Source of the DNA: Chitinophagaceae bacterium
GTDB taxonomy: Bacteria > Bacteroidota > Bacteroidia > Chitinophagales > Chitinophagaceae
DNA length: 64,000 nt
Direction of reading: 5' to 3'
NCBI GenBank assembly: GCA_016710165.1
Contig: JADJLJ010000002.1
Coordinates: 867,419-931,418 of the forward strand
Made by a program: the position numbers and the translations under genes. The notes below the pieces were generated by a model. That model was given only the letters and a program-made list of their open reading frames with translations, was not told where the DNA came from and searched no databases. Within the stretch, counting starts at the first letter, position 1; the number at the start of each line of letters is the position of its first letter. Shown here piece by piece: positions 1 through 8,540 of this stretch.

Positions 1-44
1 AATTTTGATCCTCGTATACCGACTGCTGTCAAATTGATATAAAA

Positions 45-1055
45 TTGGATTCTATTACCCACATAGCTATTGGTGCCTGTATCGGCGAAGCTTTTTTTGA
101 AAGAGGCTTTGGAAAAAAAGCCATGGTATGGGGTGCCCTTGCACAAAGCATCCCGGATATTGATTTTATCGCCGGGTTGTGGTCTTCGCCTGCCGGCGAC
201 CTGCTGGCTCACCGGGGTTTCACCCATTCCATTTTATTCGCCTTGCTCATCATCCCGGCCTTTGCCTTATCGGCCGACAGGATCCACCGGCCGCATAATA
301 TTGCCTTCCGTACCTGGTTATTGTTTTTTACAACGGAGGTATTCGTTCACCTGTTCATTGATGCATTTAATAATTACGGCATCGGCTGGTTCGAGCCGTT
401 CAGCCATGTCCGCTATTCATTCAATACGGTTTACGTGGCCGACCCGTTCTTTTCGTTGTGGCCGGGTATTGCATTGTTCATGCTGGTCATTTTGAACCGG
501 TACAGCCCCAAAAGAAGATTCTGGTGGCGGCTGGGTGTGATCCTGCCTTTTCTTTATCTCGGGTATTGTACCATCAATAAAATAAAGATCAACCGGGATG
601 TGCAGCAGGTATTTGCAAAGCAGCACATCCCGCATGAAAGATATTTTACCACGCCGGCCCCGCTGCAAAACTGGTTGTGGTATGTGGTGGCAGGAAATGA
701 CAGCGGGTATCACGTCGGCTTCCGTTCCCTGTTCGACAGTAAAAAGGAGATCCGCTTTGAATATTTTCCCAGGAATGATTCGTTGCTTAAGCCCGTAGCC
801 ATGGATGAGGACGTGCACAAACTCATCCGGTTCTCCAAACAGTTTTATACCGTGGAAAAATGGAAGGATACCCTTGTGTTCAACGACCTGCGTTTTGGCC
901 AGATCATCGGATGGGAAAATCCAAAAGAGAAATTCGTGTTTCATTATTACCTGCAATACCCGGAAGACAATAAGATGGTGGTGCAGCGGGGGCGCTTTGC
1001 CGGCTGGGACTGGGAAGTGGCAAAGAATTTCTGGCGCCGCATTAAGGGTGATTGA
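45..1055 (+). CDS. YdjM/DUF457-type membrane-bound metal-dependent hydrolase
   Basis: Predicted inner-membrane protein of 336 aa in the YdjM (LexA-binding, membrane-associated hydrolase, PF04307) family. The N-terminus MDSITHIAIGACIGEAF is typical of the family. The metal-ligand-like segment HRGFTHS (about residues 55-61) and a second Asp/His region (VHLFIDAFNNYG, about 101-112) are present. Several hydrophobic segments lie between residues 60 and 185, followed by a soluble C-terminal half. The start is TTG at 45: an in-frame stop lies at 6-8, no ATG lies between, and the family N-terminus begins exactly here. The substrate is unknown. It is convergent with the cardiolipin-synthase-like gene downstream. 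Confidence 0.85.
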   Translation: MDSITHIAIGACIGEAFFERGFGKKAMVWGALAQSIPDIDFIAGLWSSPAGDLLAHRGFTHSILFALLIIPAFALSADRIHRPHNIAFRTWLLFFTTEVFVHLFIDAFNNYGIGWFEPFSHVRYSFNTVYVADPFFSLWPGIALFMLVILNRYSPKRRFWWRLGVILPFLYLGYCTINKIKINRDVQQVFAKQHIPHERYFTTPAPLQNWLWYVVAGNDSGYHVGFRSLFDSKKEIRFEYFPRNDSLLKPVAMDEDVHKLIRFSKQFYTVEKWKDTLVFNDLRFGQIIGWENPKEKFVFHYYLQYPEDNKMVVQRGRFAGWDWEVAKNFWRRIKGD

Positions 1056-1086
1056 TGCATCACAGCTATGATGGAATTCCGGGATA

Positions 1087-2216
1087 CTAGGCTTTGTGCT
1101 TAAAATAAAAAGTGAATAAATAAAAAACGGTACGAATGAACTGGTAAGAAAGCCAGCGGTTGAACTGTTTAAAAATATTGTTTGTTTTGATGTGCTGTTC
1201 AAAAGTAATGCGGGTGCAATCTTTCTCAATGATCTGCTGTAAAACCTGCCTTGTTTCTTTTGCAAATGCGGGGTTGCGTACGTCGAGGTTCAGTTCAATG
1301 CTTGCATAGGCGCTGATGTTATTGATATTATAGGAGCCGGCCGTCATCCATTCCTCATCAGAAACAGCCATTTTACCATGCAGGATGTTCTTCTGGTATT
1401 CATAGAGTTCAATGCCGTTCCGCAATAACCAGTCGTACAACCAGCGTTCTGCATTTTTAGCCACTTTCACATCTGAATTGCCTGCAGCGATCACCCGGAT
1501 GGAAACCCCCCGTTTAATGGCATTTACCATTTGCCGCCGGATAAAGATGCCTGGTAAAAATAACTGCAGAGGATGGTTACTTCCGACCGGGATGAACGCA
1601 ATATTTTCACGTAGGTGGATGATATCTGGTTCTTGCGCCTCACCCAGTCGTTACGCCGCATCCGGACTTCGCTCTGTTCTTCCGGCAAAAAATCAAAACT
1701 TACCTGTTTTTCTTCGCAGGGGGTTATGCCCATGTTCACCGGGTAACTCTTCCACGATTTCCAGCAAAGCACACAAAGTTCCCTGGCAACTTCCCCTTCC
1801 ACGAACAAAGCAAAATCAAGCCATGCGGGTTGCCCGGGCATGTCGTTGTAACGGTTGCTGATGTTTACGCCGCCAACCAGTGCATACCGGGTGTCAACCA
1901 CCGTCATTTTATGATGCATGCGCCTGCCAAAATAAAAGTACCGGCTTTTGAAAAACGTTTCAAAAAAACGGAAATGGATGCCGGCATTTTTCAGGTCGGC
2001 GATGAATGATTTTGACATTGCCTGCGAAGCATACCCATCGGCCATGAGATGAACCTCCACGTTTCGCAGCACGGCTTCTTTCAGCGCATTGGCCACCAGC
2101 CTGCCCGTCTCGTCATCTTCATAAATATAGGTTTGCAGGTGTATACTTTCTTTCGCCATGCCAATAAGCTGAAGCAGTTTATCAAAATAGGCCCTGCCTC
2201 CCCGGATGAGCTGCAC
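1087..2216 (-). pseudogene. Phospholipase D / cardiolipin synthase-like protein, frameshifted
   Basis: Two reading frames together encode one PLD-superfamily protein. The N-terminal part (1524-2216) holds the first HKD motif, HHKMTVVDTRYALVGG; the C-terminal part (1087-1530) holds the second, HGKMAVSDEEWMTAGS. Cardiolipin synthases need both to join two phosphatidylglycerols, so the product was probably a membrane phospholipid synthase or related phosphodiesterase. The frames meet at the A-run 1556-1560 (T-run on the coding strand). One extra T restores SYFLPGIF and reads straight into the second half, so this is a 1-nt loss. The start is GTG at 2216, with no ATG nearer the upstream stop. The gene lies 42 bp after polX on the same strand, so the two are probably co-transcribed. 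The lesion may be a sequencing error. Confidence 0.8.
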
Positions 2217-2258
2217 CTTGTTCTGTATGGTAAAATTATTTTTTATGGAAGCATGATT

Positions 2259-3290
2259 TTATTTCTTCAGCAGGGTTGTTTTCTCCAGTTCTCCGGCGCC
2301 CAGCCTTTTTTCCGGCGGAATATAACGGTAACCGAACAGGTCATAAATGCTTTGCTCCGTTTCACCGGCCAGCCTTCTGCCGGTCTTGTTCTCAAACACC
2401 CCGTATTCATTCATCTTCCAGCCCTTTTGTTTTGCGATCAGCCGCAGTTTGATATTGTGTTCCTTGCTGCCGGTAAAATAAAAAAGGGCCGAGCCGTATT
2501 GAGCGGGTTCCACCACCCGTATGTCAACCTGTACCTGGCTGCTGTACAGCTGCACGCTTGCTTTTGTGTCACCGGCGGCCAGCACTTTTTCGATCAGCGG
2601 TATCTTGATGAACTGTTTAACGATCCTGTGGTGGTCTCTTTTTTGCGCCACGATGATGATATCAATATCGCCGATGGTCTCTTTCTTCCGGCGGATGCTG
2701 CCGGCAATTTCAGCGTGCTCCACAAACGGTATTTGCTTTATCTCTTCCAGGACCTTATTGGCGATCGCCCGGGCTTCTGTTAGCGGGATCCTTTTTTTCT
2801 CTTTATCGGGTTTCAGTAACGCTTTTAATTTTTCGGTCTTCTTTGCTGCAAAACCTTTTACGTTGGCCAGTTTTCCCACTTCAATGGCTTTGGCGAGCTG
2901 GCCGGGTGTGTTCACATGCAGTTCGTCGTGCAGTTGCCGGATGGTGGCCGGGCCAATGCCTTCTGCACTCATCAGTTCCAGCAGTTGCAGCGGGACCTTC
3001 TTTTTCAGTTTTTCGAAAGTGGCGATCTTACCGGTGTGAATGTATTCAATTATTTTTTGTGCAATGCTTTCGCCAACGCCTTTCAGTTCATCAAGCGCTT
3101 TTATATCATCCCCGTAAATATCCACAGGTTCTTGCATATTGGCCAATACGCCCGCCACGGTCTCGTAAGCCCGGGCCCGGAAACGTTCCTCCCTGCCCAG
3201 GTAAGCATAACAATCGGCCATTTTGCGGAAAATAGCCGCCAGTTCAGCATTGTGCTGCAAAGAAGCGGTTTTCTGTATTGCGGAAGCCAT
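2259..3290 (-). CDS. DNA polymerase beta-like (PolX family), lacking the PHP domain
   Basis: Family X DNA polymerase of 343 aa, expected to act in gap-filling repair. The N-terminal helix-hairpin-helix region includes LDELKGVGESIAQKI (about 67-81) and a second hairpin, SAEGIGPATIRQL (about 108-120). The nucleotidyltransferase core has AGSIRRKKETIGDIDIII (about 196-213): the GS and the two metal-binding Asp of DxD. A third Asp is in VQVDIRVV, and the dNTP-binding motif FTGSKEHN follows. Typical bacterial PolX proteins are about 570 aa and carry a C-terminal PHP 3'-5' exonuclease domain. This one ends after the polymerase domain with a normal stop at 2259, so it resembles a polymerase-only form. 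It is first in a likely two-gene unit with the PLD-like gene. Confidence 0.85.
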   Translation of the reverse strand: MASAIQKTASLQHNAELAAIFRKMADCYAYLGREERFRARAYETVAGVLANMQEPVDIYGDDIKALDELKGVGESIAQKIIEYIHTGKIATFEKLKKKVPLQLLELMSAEGIGPATIRQLHDELHVNTPGQLAKAIEVGKLANVKGFAAKKTEKLKALLKPDKEKKRIPLTEARAIANKVLEEIKQIPFVEHAEIAGSIRRKKETIGDIDIIIVAQKRDHHRIVKQFIKIPLIEKVLAAGDTKASVQLYSSQVQVDIRVVEPAQYGSALFYFTGSKEHNIKLRLIAKQKGWKMNEYGVFENKTGRRLAGETEQSIYDLFGYRYIPPEKRLGAGELEKTTLLKK

Positions 3291-3417
3291 AAATTTCAGG
3301 TATTAAAATTATCATTCCGGGCAGGGCGGTTAAATGAGTAAAGTCATAGTATTCCGTGATTAGAGTTATAAAAAATCAGCGATTATAAAAATAACTTTAA
3401 TACTCAACTTACACACC

Positions 3418-4514
3418 ATGACACAAACATTTTCCCCCGAAGAAAAAGCCGTTCTGAATGCAGTGAAATACCTGCCGGCCATTTCCATGATCCTGCCATT
3501 TGAGCCAAAGATCAGCGTCAAGTCTGAACTGGAATACCGCCTGAAGATGGCTTTCAATAAAGTGGAGAAGGAGTTGATGAATAATTACCCGCCGGAAAAG
3601 GCTTCACCCATCATCAACAAGCTCCGGCACCTTATCCACGAACTTAATTTCAACACCCATAAAAAAAGCATCGCCATCTTTCTTTCCCCCATGGTAGAAA
3701 AAGTATTCTACCTGGATATCCCGGTAGAGGAGAAGGTGATCATTGATGAGACCTTTGAGATCCGTGACCTGGTTTACCAGAAAAAGCAGGAAGTGCAATA
3801 CCTGGTGCTGATGCTGAGTGCAAAAAGATCCACCATGCACCTGGCCAATGGATCAGACATGCGGTTGATAAAATCCAACCGGTCTGAGCATACCCTCTTA
3901 TCCGAAAAAGACCTTCCGGAAAGGGTGGCGAATTTCTCTGACCCCGACAACATGGCGGAAGTGTTCCTGGAAAAATTCCTTCACCAGATGGACGAAGACC
4001 TTACCCTGATGCTGAAGGCTTACCCGCTGCCTGTTTTTGTGATGGGCGCTGAACGGGTGCTCGGCCATTATAAGAAAATAACAAAACATGCCCAGGAGAT
4101 AACTGATTTCATCCACGGCAATTATGAAGAACTGACCGAGCCTGAAATATTCAAGGTTGTTCAGCCATACGTAAGTAACTGGAGAAAGGTAAAAGAGATG
4201 GATGTGCTGCACCAGGTGGAAAATGCGATGGGAGCAAAAAAACTGGCACACGGAATTGAGGAGGTATGGCAGGCTGCAGCCCACAAGAACTGCCGGCTGC
4301 TGGTGGTGGAAAGGGGTTTCATGTACACTGCCCGCCAGGGCGCCGAACCGGATGTTATCTATAAAGAGAACTGCCTTCCGATTATCCCTTCTATATCAAG
4401 GATGCCGTGGATGATGTGATACAGAAAGTGCTGGAGAACGGCGGTGATGTGGAGTTTACAGAAGATGGCACACTGAAGGATTACGGGCGCATTGCGCTGA
4501 TACAATATTATTGA
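3418..4514 (+). pseudogene. baeRF-like (bacterial archaeo-eukaryotic release factor family) protein, frameshifted near the 3' end
   Basis: The main frame (3418-4419, 333 aa) reads as a bacterial relative of archaeo-eukaryotic peptide-chain release factor eRF1 (baeRF; family assignment from overall pattern). These proteins are thought to act on ribosomes under stress. The frame ends abnormally in LPIIPSISRMPWMM. In the neighbouring frame the expected end continues as YPFYIKDAVDDVIQKV and closes with KDYGRIALIQYY and a stop at 4512-4514. The two frames join at about 4376-4382, where one base seems to be missing. Three hydrophilic and helical regions and the segment CRLLVVERGFMYTARQG (about 298-314) support the C-terminal eRF1-like domain. 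It is followed 25 bp later by a universal stress protein and then Hsp20, which fits a stress role. Confidence 0.65.
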
Positions 4515-4539
4515 TCCATTCATATCAAAAACAAATAAA

Positions 4540-5361
4540 ATGAAAAAGATATTGGTTGCCGTTGACTTTTCGGAAGCTTCCCGCAAGGCGATGGACTACG
4601 CGGCTGCGCTGGCCAAATCGTTCAATTCAGACATTGTTCTGCTGCATGCTTTTTATATACCCGTGCCGATGGGCGATGCCCCGGGTTATATCCCCCTTTC
4701 CCTTGCCGAAGTACAGGAAGAGAATGAAGCATTGATGCAACGTGAAATGGAATACCTGCAGGGCAAATACGGCATCGGCGCCGAAGTTTATGTGCGCTAT
4801 GGCCTGGCAGCTGCCGCTATTAAAGAACTGGCAGCAGAGATCAATGCCGGCCTGGTGGTGATGGGCATGAAGGGAGCCGGTAAAACAGGCGGCATCTTCG
4901 GCAGTACGGTGATCTCGGCCATCCGCAAAGCAAAAGTTCCCTTATTGATCATACCCGAAAATGCGGAGTTCAGCTTTATCAAGCACATCAGTTTTGCCGC
5001 CGACTTTGAAGAAAGGCCCGGGACGAGACCGTATGAATTGCTGGAAGAGATCGCCGGGCATTTTAATGCCGATGTGCAGGTATTGCACGTGCAGAAGAGC
5101 GAGATGCTGATGACTGCCGGGGAAGCAGCAGGAAAGATCGGGACAGACGTGCTTTTCAACGGGTTGCCGCACAGTTTTCATACCATGGTGGATGCGGATG
5201 TTGAAAAGGGGATCGGCGATTTTATTGCCACACATCCCACCGACCTGCTGGTGATGGTGGCCCACCATCATAATATCTTTGAACGCCTGTTTGGTAAGGA
5301 ACACACCAAACTGGTGGCCTACAAAACACAGGTACCGTTGCTGGTTCTGCACGATGCGTAG
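4540..5361 (+). CDS. Universal stress protein, two UspA domains
   Basis: Cytoplasmic 273-aa protein with two tandem UspA folds. The first (about 1-140) starts MKKILVAVDFSEASRKAMDY and has a glycine-rich loop, GMKGAGKTGGIFGST, resembling the ATP-binding loop of ATP-binding Usp proteins. The second (about 145-273) ends LLVMVAHHHNIFERLFGKEH, followed by TQVPLLVLHD. Duplicated Usp proteins of this size are common in Bacteroidota and are induced by starvation or low oxygen. The gene lies directly after the baeRF-like gene and before hsp20, so it is probably part of a stress regulon. Confidence 0.93.
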   Translation: MKKILVAVDFSEASRKAMDYAAALAKSFNSDIVLLHAFYIPVPMGDAPGYIPLSLAEVQEENEALMQREMEYLQGKYGIGAEVYVRYGLAAAAIKELAAEINAGLVVMGMKGAGKTGGIFGSTVISAIRKAKVPLLIIPENAEFSFIKHISFAADFEERPGTRPYELLEEIAGHFNADVQVLHVQKSEMLMTAGEAAGKIGTDVLFNGLPHSFHTMVDADVEKGIGDFIATHPTDLLVMVAHHHNIFERLFGKEHTKLVAYKTQVPLLVLHDA

Positions 5362-5481
5362 AAAAAAAATTACTGATGAGGGTCATCCTTTGTGTTGACG
5401 GCGGTCGTTTTTTCCGGGCCTGTCAAATGCTAACTTGAACAAGTAACAAGATTCAATAACAAAAAAACAAAGGAGGTTGTT

Positions 5482-5934
5482 ATGTCAACAAAACCATTAA
5501 TAAGAACAGGTGACTTGATGCCAACTGTCTTTAACGATTTCTTTAAACCATGGAATAACTGGTTTGACATGAACAACGGAGGCAGCCTTTGGGGAAATAT
5601 GCTCACCATACCTGCCGTGAACATAGTGGAGGAAAAGGATGATTTCAGGATCTCATTGGCTGTGCCCGGTATGAAAAAAAGTGATTTCAGGATTGATGTG
5701 GAAGGAGACATGCTTACCATCAGTGCCGAGACCAGGGAAGAAAAAGAGGAGAAGGAGAAAAAGTTCACGCGGAAGGAGTTTAACTATACTTCTTTCAGCC
5801 GCACTTTTACCATTCCAGACGGAACAAAGGCCGACAAGATCGACGCCCGTTATGAAGATGGGGTTTTAAAACTCCTGATCCCAAAAACTGAAGAAACCAG
5901 GAAACTTGAGGCTAAACACATAGCCGTTAAGTAA
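5482..5934 (+). CDS. Hsp20/alpha-crystallin small heat shock protein
   Basis: Small heat-shock chaperone of 150 aa that would hold unfolding proteins in a refoldable state. The alpha-crystallin domain covers about residues 38-140: VNIVEEKDDFRISLAVPGMK, a VEGDMLTISAE strand, and the conserved ARYEDGVLKLLIPK near the end. The short N-terminal arm contains FFKPWNNWF. An unusually good Shine-Dalgarno (AAAGGAGG at about 5469-5476) precedes the ATG, which is rare among the genes here and suggests high expression. A terminator-like hairpin follows at 5958-5985. Confidence 0.95.
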   Translation: MSTKPLIRTGDLMPTVFNDFFKPWNNWFDMNNGGSLWGNMLTIPAVNIVEEKDDFRISLAVPGMKKSDFRIDVEGDMLTISAETREEKEEKEKKFTRKEFNYTSFSRTFTIPDGTKADKIDARYEDGVLKLLIPKTEETRKLEAKHIAVK

Positions 5935-5957
5935 GCAGGCTTCTGTCCTGTTTAATT

Positions 5958-5990
5958 ACCCTGCCGTACAGGGCGGCAGGGTTTCTTATT
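5958..5990 (+). terminator. Rho-independent terminator after hsp20
   Basis: Stem ACCCTGCC (5958-5965) pairs with GGCAGGGT (5975-5982), followed by TTTCTTATTTTC. It lies 24 bp after the hsp20 stop. Confidence 0.7.
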
Positions 5991-6021
5991 TTCTGTACTG
6001 AACATTTTTAAACATTTTGTT

Positions 6022-6657
6022 ATGAAAAACATTCAAATCATTGCAGCAGCCGTTTTGCTGCTGCTGTTTACAAGCTGCTCCAGCAGCCGGATAACCAGTT
6101 CCTGGAGCGCAGCGGGCAGTGCTCCCAAAAAATATAATAAAGTGATGGTGCTTGGATTGATCCGGGACCAGGACCGGAGCATTTGCCAGTTCATGGAAAA
6201 CCATTTGGTGGGCGACCTGAAAGAACTTGGCTATAATGCCGTTTCAGCCCAGGCACAGTTCGGGCCAAAGGCATTTGAGAACATGTGCGAAAAAGATGCG
6301 GTGGACAAGATCCGCAACAGCGGCGCAGATGCCGTGGTCACCATTGTGCTGCTGGACAAATCAAAAGAGCAGTATTATGTGCCGGCGCAAAGGCAGAACC
6401 TGCCCCGTTCGGTTTACTACAACCGGTTTGGAGGCTATTATACCACCATTTACGAGCGGATATACACACCCGGCTATTACGTAACCGATACCAAGTATTT
6501 CTGGGAAAGCAATCTGTACGACATGAATACAAAGGACCTTGTGTATTCTGTACAAACAGAATCTTTCGACCCGGCCTCTTCTGAAAGCCTGGGACATGAA
6601 TATGGTAAACTGATCGTAGAGGATATGATGAAGAAGAACGTAATGATAAAGCAGTAA
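6022..6657 (+). CDS. Putative lipoprotein, unknown function
   Basis: 211-aa exported protein. The N-terminus has a lipoprotein signal peptide with lipobox LLLFTSC, so Cys20 or thereabouts would be lipidated. The mature part has an alpha/beta appearance (KKYNKVMVLGLIRDQDRSI, then AVDKIRNSGADAVVTIVLL), resembling DUF4136-like periplasmic lipoproteins only loosely. A tyrosine-rich stretch around residues 125-160 (RSVYYNRFGGYYTTIYERIY) is notable. I do not recognise a specific family. It follows hsp20 in the same direction and may belong to the stress group. Confidence 0.85.
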   Translation: MKNIQIIAAAVLLLLFTSCSSSRITSSWSAAGSAPKKYNKVMVLGLIRDQDRSICQFMENHLVGDLKELGYNAVSAQAQFGPKAFENMCEKDAVDKIRNSGADAVVTIVLLDKSKEQYYVPAQRQNLPRSVYYNRFGGYYTTIYERIYTPGYYVTDTKYFWESNLYDMNTKDLVYSVQTESFDPASSESLGHEYGKLIVEDMMKKNVMIKQ

Positions 6658-6672
6658 ATAGTTACTGCTTTA
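6647..6672 (+). terminator. Hairpin overlapping the lipoprotein stop codon
   Basis: Perfect 11-bp stem: TAAAGCAGTAA (6647-6657, which includes the stop codon) and TTACTGCTTTA (6662-6672), with a 4-nt loop. It is short of a U-run on either strand, but lies between convergent genes and could end transcription from both. Confidence 0.55.
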
Positions 6673-6719
6673 TCCTTGTGCAATATCCGTCATGCTTGAT
6701 AATGAAGAGAACACAACCC

Positions 6720-7256
6720 CTATCTTTTTTCAAAGCGGCCGGTAAGTTTATTGATCCGGATACGGTACATGATTGGTTTTACCCGGTTGCTGTCATCGAT
6801 CTTTCCTTTTTCCTCATGCCCGTATGAATGAACGGTACTGCTGGTCATTAAGGGGAATACCCTGTTGAAAAGGATATCCCTGGCCTTCTCCGAATCTTTT
6901 TTGCTTTTCAGTTCCTCGAATTCGCCAAATACCAGCACCGATCTCCAGTTCCGCATATCGGTCATCATGTCTACTTCAAAACATACTTTGGGATTTTTGC
7001 GGAGCAGTTCCAGTTTCATGCCCTCATTGATCTGCCCGTAAATGTATTCCCCATCGTAGGTGTAAGTGAGGGGAACGATGTACGGTTGATCTCCATCAGT
7101 ACAGGCAAGCCTGCCCAGCACCTGGCTGGAAAGCACATTCTTTATTTCCATTTCGTTCAGTTCGCCCAGCATGTTTACGCATTTGTTGAACAAATGTATC
7201 ATTCCGGGGCAGCGGCAGAAATGACAAGCATCACCATTCCCGGTAACAATGCTCAT
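6720..7256 (-). CDS. Pyridoxamine 5'-phosphate oxidase-like flavin-binding protein
   Basis: PPOX/FMN-binding split-barrel protein (NimA-like). The motif order is LGELNEMEIKNVLSSQVLGR, then DGDQPYIVPLTYTYDGEYIY, then a dimer-interface segment VCFEVDMMTDMRNWRSVLVF, then GEFEEL. Such proteins bind FMN, F420 or haem and reduce small substrates; the substrate here is unknown. The longest frame starts at 7256, but the first 28 residues are Cys-rich and unlike the family, so the real start may be the ATG at about 7172 (MLGELNEMEI). It lies convergent to the lipoprotein gene. Hsp20/Usp/PPOX neighbourhoods are often stress-linked. Confidence 0.85.
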   Translation of the reverse strand: MSIVTGNGDACHFCRCPGMIHLFNKCVNMLGELNEMEIKNVLSSQVLGRLACTDGDQPYIVPLTYTYDGEYIYGQINEGMKLELLRKNPKVCFEVDMMTDMRNWRSVLVFGEFEELKSKKDSEKARDILFNRVFPLMTSSTVHSYGHEEKGKIDDSNRVKPIMYRIRINKLTGRFEKR

Positions 7257-7304
7257 TGATTTACCAGTTGCATTACCGTTACTTTAGAATGTAAAAATGA
7301 CAAG

Positions 7305-7484
7305 ATGAAAGACGATCCCAAAAAGATACCTGAAATTCCGCCGGTAAAAGACCCGGAGATACACCCGGATGCTGTCCCCGATCTGCCACTGGCACCGGAT
7401 GAGGATCCGGAGATCATTCCGGACGAAGACCCGTTTGAGAATCCGCCGCCTTTTGAGATACCGGAGCCGGGAGAAGGGCCGTAG
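7305..7484 (+). CDS. Small acidic proline-rich protein (59 aa)
   Basis: A 59-codon frame from ATG 7305 to TAG 7482-7484 encodes a protein made almost entirely of Pro, Glu, Asp and Ile (MKDDPKKIPEIPPVKDPE, ending FEIPEPGEGP). It has repeated xPxEDPxxxPxED units and no signal peptide or membrane segment. The base composition and strongly biased repetitive product argue that it is translated. Similar short P/E/D-rich proteins occur in related genomes, from memory. It would be intrinsically disordered. Function unknown. Confidence 0.65.
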   Translation: MKDDPKKIPEIPPVKDPEIHPDAVPDLPLAPDEDPEIIPDEDPFENPPPFEIPEPGEGP

Positions 7485-7546
7485 GCGAGGGAGGAGTAGT
7501 AAATAGAGTAGAAAGTATATACAGTGAAAAGTAAATAAAGGAGGAA

Positions 7547-7933
7547 GTGAGAACGCTGTTATTCATATTGGTTTGTTTTGTTGCCATTACTTCAATTGCA
7601 TCAGGAGCGTTGATGATCAGCGATCCCGGTGGGGCTGTGATGCAGCTTTCTCCCAGCCTGCTGGAGGGTACACCGTTCAGCGATTTCAGGGTGCCGGGAA
7701 TTATCCTGGCAGCACTGGTTGGGGGTGTTAACCTGCTGGCGGCTTTTTTTAACATGAAAAGAAGCCCCCGCCGTTACCACTGGGCAATGGCGGGTGGCAT
7801 CCTGGTCAGTGGCTGGATCGTCGTCCAGGTGTCGCTTATCGATACTGCTCACTGGCTGCATTTTATTTACCTTGGCGTCGGGATCATCATCATGCTCACT
7901 GCTTACCAACTGATGGGCAAGGCGCTTATTTAA
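7547..7933 (+). CDS. Small four-helix membrane protein, unknown function
   Basis: 128 aa with four predicted membrane helices: about 2-24 (RTLLFILVCFVAITSIASGA), 49-70, 80-97 and 104-124. A positively charged loop (KRSPRRYH, about 71-78) follows helix 2 and suggests a cytoplasmic loop. The start is GTG at 7547 directly after a strong AGGAGG, although the spacing of about 3 nt is short, so a start a few codons downstream is possible. I do not recognise a named family. It heads a short same-direction cluster with the next two genes. Confidence 0.75.
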   Translation: MRTLLFILVCFVAITSIASGALMISDPGGAVMQLSPSLLEGTPFSDFRVPGIILAALVGGVNLLAAFFNMKRSPRRYHWAMAGGILVSGWIVVQVSLIDTAHWLHFIYLGVGIIIMLTAYQLMGKALI

Positions 7934-7952
7934 GTGTTACAAGGACCGGATC

Positions 7953-8123
7953 ATGAACAGCACCATACACGATATCAGTAAAATAAGATTCACGATGCAA
8001 ACGGCCTGGTTCGCCACAGTTCTGTTGCTCATCATGTCTTACCGGCAGGTGAAAGACCTGGTCGTTTTCATCTTATCAAAAGGGTACGAATTTATTATTC
8101 AACAAAATGAAATTAAACCATGA
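7953..8123 (+). CDS. Small membrane protein (56 aa), translationally coupled to the next gene
   Basis: ATG at 7953 to TGA at 8121-8123 gives 56 aa with one hydrophobic segment (about residues 18-29, AWFATVLLLIMS) and a basic N-terminal part. Its stop overlaps the start of the next gene in an ATGA arrangement (8120-8123), which strongly suggests translational coupling and so a real gene. No family recognised. Confidence 0.55.
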   Translation: MNSTIHDISKIRFTMQTAWFATVLLLIMSYRQVKDLVVFILSKGYEFIIQQNEIKP

Positions 8124-8530
8124 TCATAGAAATCAACGATAGCAAAACCATCGGTGACATACAGGACAAGTTCAGCACGTTCTTTCCATTTCTTAAGATC
8201 GATTTTTATGAACGTCCGCACCATTGGCACGAAGGCTCGGAATCAAAAACTGCCTTCCCCCGGGATAAAAAATTAGGTGAGATACGGAAGAACCATCCGC
8301 ATGGTGCACTGGAGATCCATTCCTGGTACCGCACGGGCGACCTGGAGCAGGCATTTCACAAGAAATTCATCCTGAATGTTCAGGTGCTGCGCCTGCACGG
8401 CAATCATTGGGTGCAAACAGCCGGTACGGATAAGCTGACATTGAAAGAGCAGAATGAGATCGGCCGCAATGCAACGGTTGAGAACAACTCCCTGATCGAT
8501 TCTGTAACAGAGCGGAATAATTTGTATTGA
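8120..8530 (+). CDS. Conserved hypothetical protein (136 aa)
   Basis: Soluble 136-aa protein beginning MIIEINDSKTIGDIQDKFST. The N-terminus resembles a strand-helix-strand unit. His/Trp-rich patches (PHHWHEGSES and HGNHWVQT) could bind metal or ligand. The C-terminal part (TDKLTLKEQNEIGRNATVE) looks helical. I have a sense of similar proteins in other Bacteroidota but cannot name a family. Its start codon overlaps the stop of the 56-aa gene upstream. It ends before a large inverted repeat. Confidence 0.75.
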   Translation: MIIEINDSKTIGDIQDKFSTFFPFLKIDFYERPHHWHEGSESKTAFPRDKKLGEIRKNHPHGALEIHSWYRTGDLEQAFHKKFILNVQVLRLHGNHWVQTAGTDKLTLKEQNEIGRNATVENNSLIDSVTERNNLY

Positions 8531-8540
8531 GAATTTTATT

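Noticed and set aside
417..1265. Minus-strand frame of 282 aa opposite the YdjM-like gene
   Set aside because: Overlaps a well-supported hydrolase gene; no family features.
5362..5470. Sigma-54 promoter before hsp20
   Set aside because: No TGGCAC-N5-TTGC match was found.
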